The notes beneath the pieces are model-generated. The model had not been told where the DNA came from. It was given only the letters and a program-made list of their open reading frames with translations, and ran no database searches. 64,000 nt of DNA, taken from assembly GCA_020441605.1 (NCBI GenBank), contig JAGRLX010000127.1:17556-81555 (forward strand), in the 5' to 3' direction. Every line of letters starts with the position of its first letter. The stretch's first letter is position 1. The position numbers and the translations under genes were made by a program. This document shows positions 61,903-64,000 of the stretch, one piece after another. Source of the DNA: Alphaproteobacteria bacterium (GTDB lineage: Bacteria > Pseudomonadota > Alphaproteobacteria > Rhizobiales > Aestuariivirgaceae).

Positions 61903-62873
61903 GCGCCGAACTCATTGCCTATGGCGCGTTCTTTCTGACGATCGCGCTCACCTATGCCATCATCTGCCTGGGGCTCAATGTGCAATGGGGGCAGACGGGT
62001 CTGTTCAATGTGGGCGTCGCCGGTTTCGTGGCGATTGGCGCCTATGTATCGGCCCTGCTCACGACGCCCGATACCCCCGGCCGCCTGGGGGGGTACGAGT
62101 TGCCGATCATCATTGGCTGGGCTGGGGGCGCCGCGGCGGCCGCAATCGTCTCGTTTCTCGTGGGCCTTCTCACTGTCCGGCTGCGGGCCGACTATCTCGC
62201 CATCGCCACATTCGGCATCGCGGTCACGGTGCAGCTCGCGGCACTCAATCTCGAGCCCATCACCGGCGGGCCTTTCGGCATCGGATTCATTCCCCGTCCG
62301 TTCGCGGCGTTCGCCGGGCAACCGCTGCTGTTCGGGCTGCTCAATCTTGGCATCCTGGTGGTGACAACGCTTGCCGTCTATCTCGGTCTGGAGCGGCTGC
62401 TGCGCAGCCCGTGGGGCCGTGTACTTCGCGCCATACGCGAAGATGAACAGGCCGCATTAGCCCTCGGCAAGAACGCACTGGCTTTCCGCCTTCAGGCCTT
62501 CGCCATCGGCGGCGGCATCATGGGGCTTGCCGGTGCGGCGCAGGCCCACTTCATCGGGTTCATAGCTCCAGAAAACTACGTCCCCATGCTGACTTTCCAG
62601 GTATGGGCCATGCTGATCGTCGGCGGCTCGGGCAATAATCGCGGCGCCATACTGGGCGCCATCCTCGTGTGGGCGGTCTGGGCGGCGTCAGCGGCGCTGA
62701 TCTCGGCCTTCGTCGCACCCGAGTACCAGGCGCGGGCTGCGGCCCTGCAGATCGTTCTCATCGGCCTGGCCATTTGTGCAATTCTGCTGCTGCGGCCTCG
62801 GGGCATTCTTGGCGAAAACCGCACTGTGTCCCGTCACATCCAAAATTCCCCTCCAAAGGCAGGTTCAACATGA
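61899..62873 (+). CDS. branched-chain amino acid-type ABC permease, LivM-like
   Basis: A 324-residue inner-membrane permease. It begins LIAYGAFFLTIALTYAIICLGLNVQWGQTGLFNVG, a LivM hallmark, and the coupling loop is GRVLRAIREDEQAALALGKN. The ATG at 61899 overlaps the previous stop; the frame runs open further upstream over the LivH gene but that part is antiparallel-codon noise. The final part IAICAILLLRPRGILGENR matches the family end. The aldo/keto reductase follows in 4-bp overlap, so it belongs to the same operon. Confidence 0.91.
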   Translation: MSAELIAYGAFFLTIALTYAIICLGLNVQWGQTGLFNVGVAGFVAIGAYVSALLTTPDTPGRLGGYELPIIIGWAGGAAAAAIVSFLVGLLTVRLRADYLAIATFGIAVTVQLAALNLEPITGGPFGIGFIPRPFAAFAGQPLLFGLLNLGILVVTTLAVYLGLERLLRSPWGRVLRAIREDEQAALALGKNALAFRLQAFAIGGGIMGLAGAAQAHFIGFIAPENYVPMLTFQVWAMLIVGGSGNNRGAILGAILVWAVWAASAALISAFVAPEYQARAAALQIVLIGLAICAILLLRPRGILGENRTVSRHIQNSPPKAGST

Positions 62874-64000
62874 GTGCGAACACGCAACGCCATCTCAACC
62901 ATCCCGCCCGCATCACCCTTCCGGGCGGCCTCGATATCAGCCGGCTGGTGTGCGGCCTGTGGCAAGTGGCGGACATTGAAAAGGCGGGGCACCGACTCGA
63001 TCCCGACATTGCTGCGAATGATCTCGAAGCCTATGCGAAGGAGGGTTTCGACACCTTCGACATGGCGGATCACTATGGCAGCGCCGAAGTCATCACCGGC
63101 AGCCTTCTCAAGCGCTATCCGCGTGGCGTGTCTCGGCCGACGGCTTTCACCAAGTGGTGCCCCGAGCCGGGACCGATGACGGCGGATGTGGTGCGTGCCG
63201 GCGTCCAGGAGAGGCTCGACCGTCTGGGTGTCGAGACCGTCGACCTTCTCCAGTTCCATTGGTGGTCGTTCGAACATCCGGCGTGGATTGACGCCCTGCA
63301 CGAAATGAAGGCGCTTCGGGATGAGGGTCTGATCAGGAACATCGGCGTCACCAACTTCGACGCGGCGCATCTCGCATTGGCGTTGGCAGATGGCATTCCC
63401 ATCGCCACCAACCAGGTTTCCTTCTCGCTGGTCGACCGGCGTGCGGCACTTGCACTATCGGATCTCTGCGCTTCATCGAGTATCAGGCTCCTGGCCTATG
63501 GCACCCTGTGCGGTGGCTTTCTCTCTGAGAAATGGGTCGGCAAGCCGGAACCCGCGCGCATCGACGACTGGAGCAAGTCAAAATACAAGCGCTTCATTGA
63601 CGCGGCAGGTGGATGGGAGGCCTTCCAAACCTTGCTTGGAACCGTCGCCGAAATCGCGCAGAAGCACCGGGTCTCGGTCTCGAATGTCGCCACGGCCTGG
63701 GTCCTTGGTCACGACAGCGTTGCGGCGGCCATCATCGGCGCCAGGCTCGGCGAAAGCCAGCATCGCGAAGACAATCTCCATGTGTTCGACGTTTCGCTCG
63801 ATACCGAGGACCACGACCGGTTGAACACCTGCTTCGCGGGCATGACGCCAATCCCCGGAGATTGTGGCGACGAATACCGCCGTCCCCCGTTCCTCACGGC
63901 CTCGGGTGATCTCAGCCATCATCTCCAGTCGATTCCGTCGGCCTATGCGGTCGCACCGCACAGCCGACCCGACGGGCTGCGAGTATCGACGGGCAGCATC
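62870..64000 (+). CDS. aldo/keto reductase (second of the divergent pair), 3' end outside window
   Basis: The frame is open from 62870 to the end (377 codons). It begins MSANTQRHLN; the tetrad is D64, Y69 (DMADHY), K95 (FTKW) and H130 (QFHWW). The motifs QFHWW and TNFDAAHL are shared with the reductase at 57125-58201. The AKR fold is complete near residue 325; some 50 further residues follow (PPFLTASGDLSHH and onward) and the frame is still open, so the protein carries a C-terminal extension. It overlaps the LivM-like stop by 4 bp (ATGA). NAD(P) use is inferred. Confidence 0.87.
   Translation, partial: MSANTQRHLNHPARITLPGGLDISRLVCGLWQVADIEKAGHRLDPDIAANDLEAYAKEGFDTFDMADHYGSAEVITGSLLKRYPRGVSRPTAFTKWCPEPGPMTADVVRAGVQERLDRLGVETVDLLQFHWWSFEHPAWIDALHEMKALRDEGLIRNIGVTNFDAAHLALALADGIPIATNQVSFSLVDRRAALALSDLCASSSIRLLAYGTLCGGFLSEKWVGKPEPARIDDWSKSKYKRFIDAAGGWEAFQTLLGTVAEIAQKHRVSVSNVATAWVLGHDSVAAAIIGARLGESQHREDNLHVFDVSLDTEDHDRLNTCFAGMTPIPGDCGDEYRRPPFLTASGDLSHHLQSIPSAYAVAPHSRPDGLRVSTGSI

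Noticed and set aside
1..64000. CRISPR arrays, insertion sequences, prophage or tRNA genes
   Set aside because: No repeated spacer pattern, transposase, integrase or cloverleaf was found on reading both strands.

Overview
The window is a dense, high-GC, chromosome-like stretch that looks alphaproteobacterial. The pointers are DUF1289, a TIGR02281-type protease, a histidine kinase of the PleC/PdhS type, many ABC transporters for sugars, polyamine-like compounds and branched-chain amino acids, and GntR/IclR/MocR regulators. A rhizobiales-like soil or aquatic heterotroph is my inference; nothing in the window fixes the genus. I see no rRNA, tRNA, CRISPR array, insertion sequence or phage gene.

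Region 1 (1-24.4 kb) is mostly housekeeping and signalling: a TauE/SafE fragment, an isoprenylcysteine-methyltransferase-like membrane protein, a PCu(A)C copper chaperone, an AbgB-like amidohydrolase with a MocR regulator facing a split-barrel flavoprotein across a clear palindrome, a TerB-like protein, a small K+ channel, two tandem M20 dipeptidases facing a DASS anion transporter plus tandem universal stress protein, a GST, Mrp/ApbC, a uracil-DNA glycosylase-like protein, a histidine kinase, a CHASE4-GGDEF-EAL protein, cobT/cobS, an outer-membrane barrel and dusA.

Region 2 (24.4-39.1 kb) is a catabolic island: GMC oxidoreductase plus small subunit, uronate-dehydrogenase-like SDR, hydantoinase/oxoprolinase A and B, a PotABCD-like ABC importer, a DAO-type flavoenzyme, an FCD-domain GntR regulator and a threonine-aldolase-like PLP enzyme. 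A shared palindrome TATGA-N2-TCATA lies in front of three of its transcription units, so they are probably one regulon.

Region 3 (39.3-53.5 kb) holds a sugar ABC importer facing an IclR-led operon (MocA-type dehydrogenase, IolD-like TPP enzyme, aldehyde dehydrogenase, IlvD/Edd dehydratase), with TTGCC-type repeats in the shared promoter, then a gluconate unit (idnO, gntK, gnd). The enzyme combination does not match a standard sugar or inositol pathway and is the best candidate here for an undescribed catabolic route.

Region 4 (53.7-64 kb) has an EamA exporter, a dioxygenase-like protein and a branched-chain-type ABC importer whose binding protein lies on one arm of a divergent cluster while its ATPases and permeases lie on the other. 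Each arm carries an aldo/keto reductase with the same QFHWW motif. The second reductase runs off the window end.
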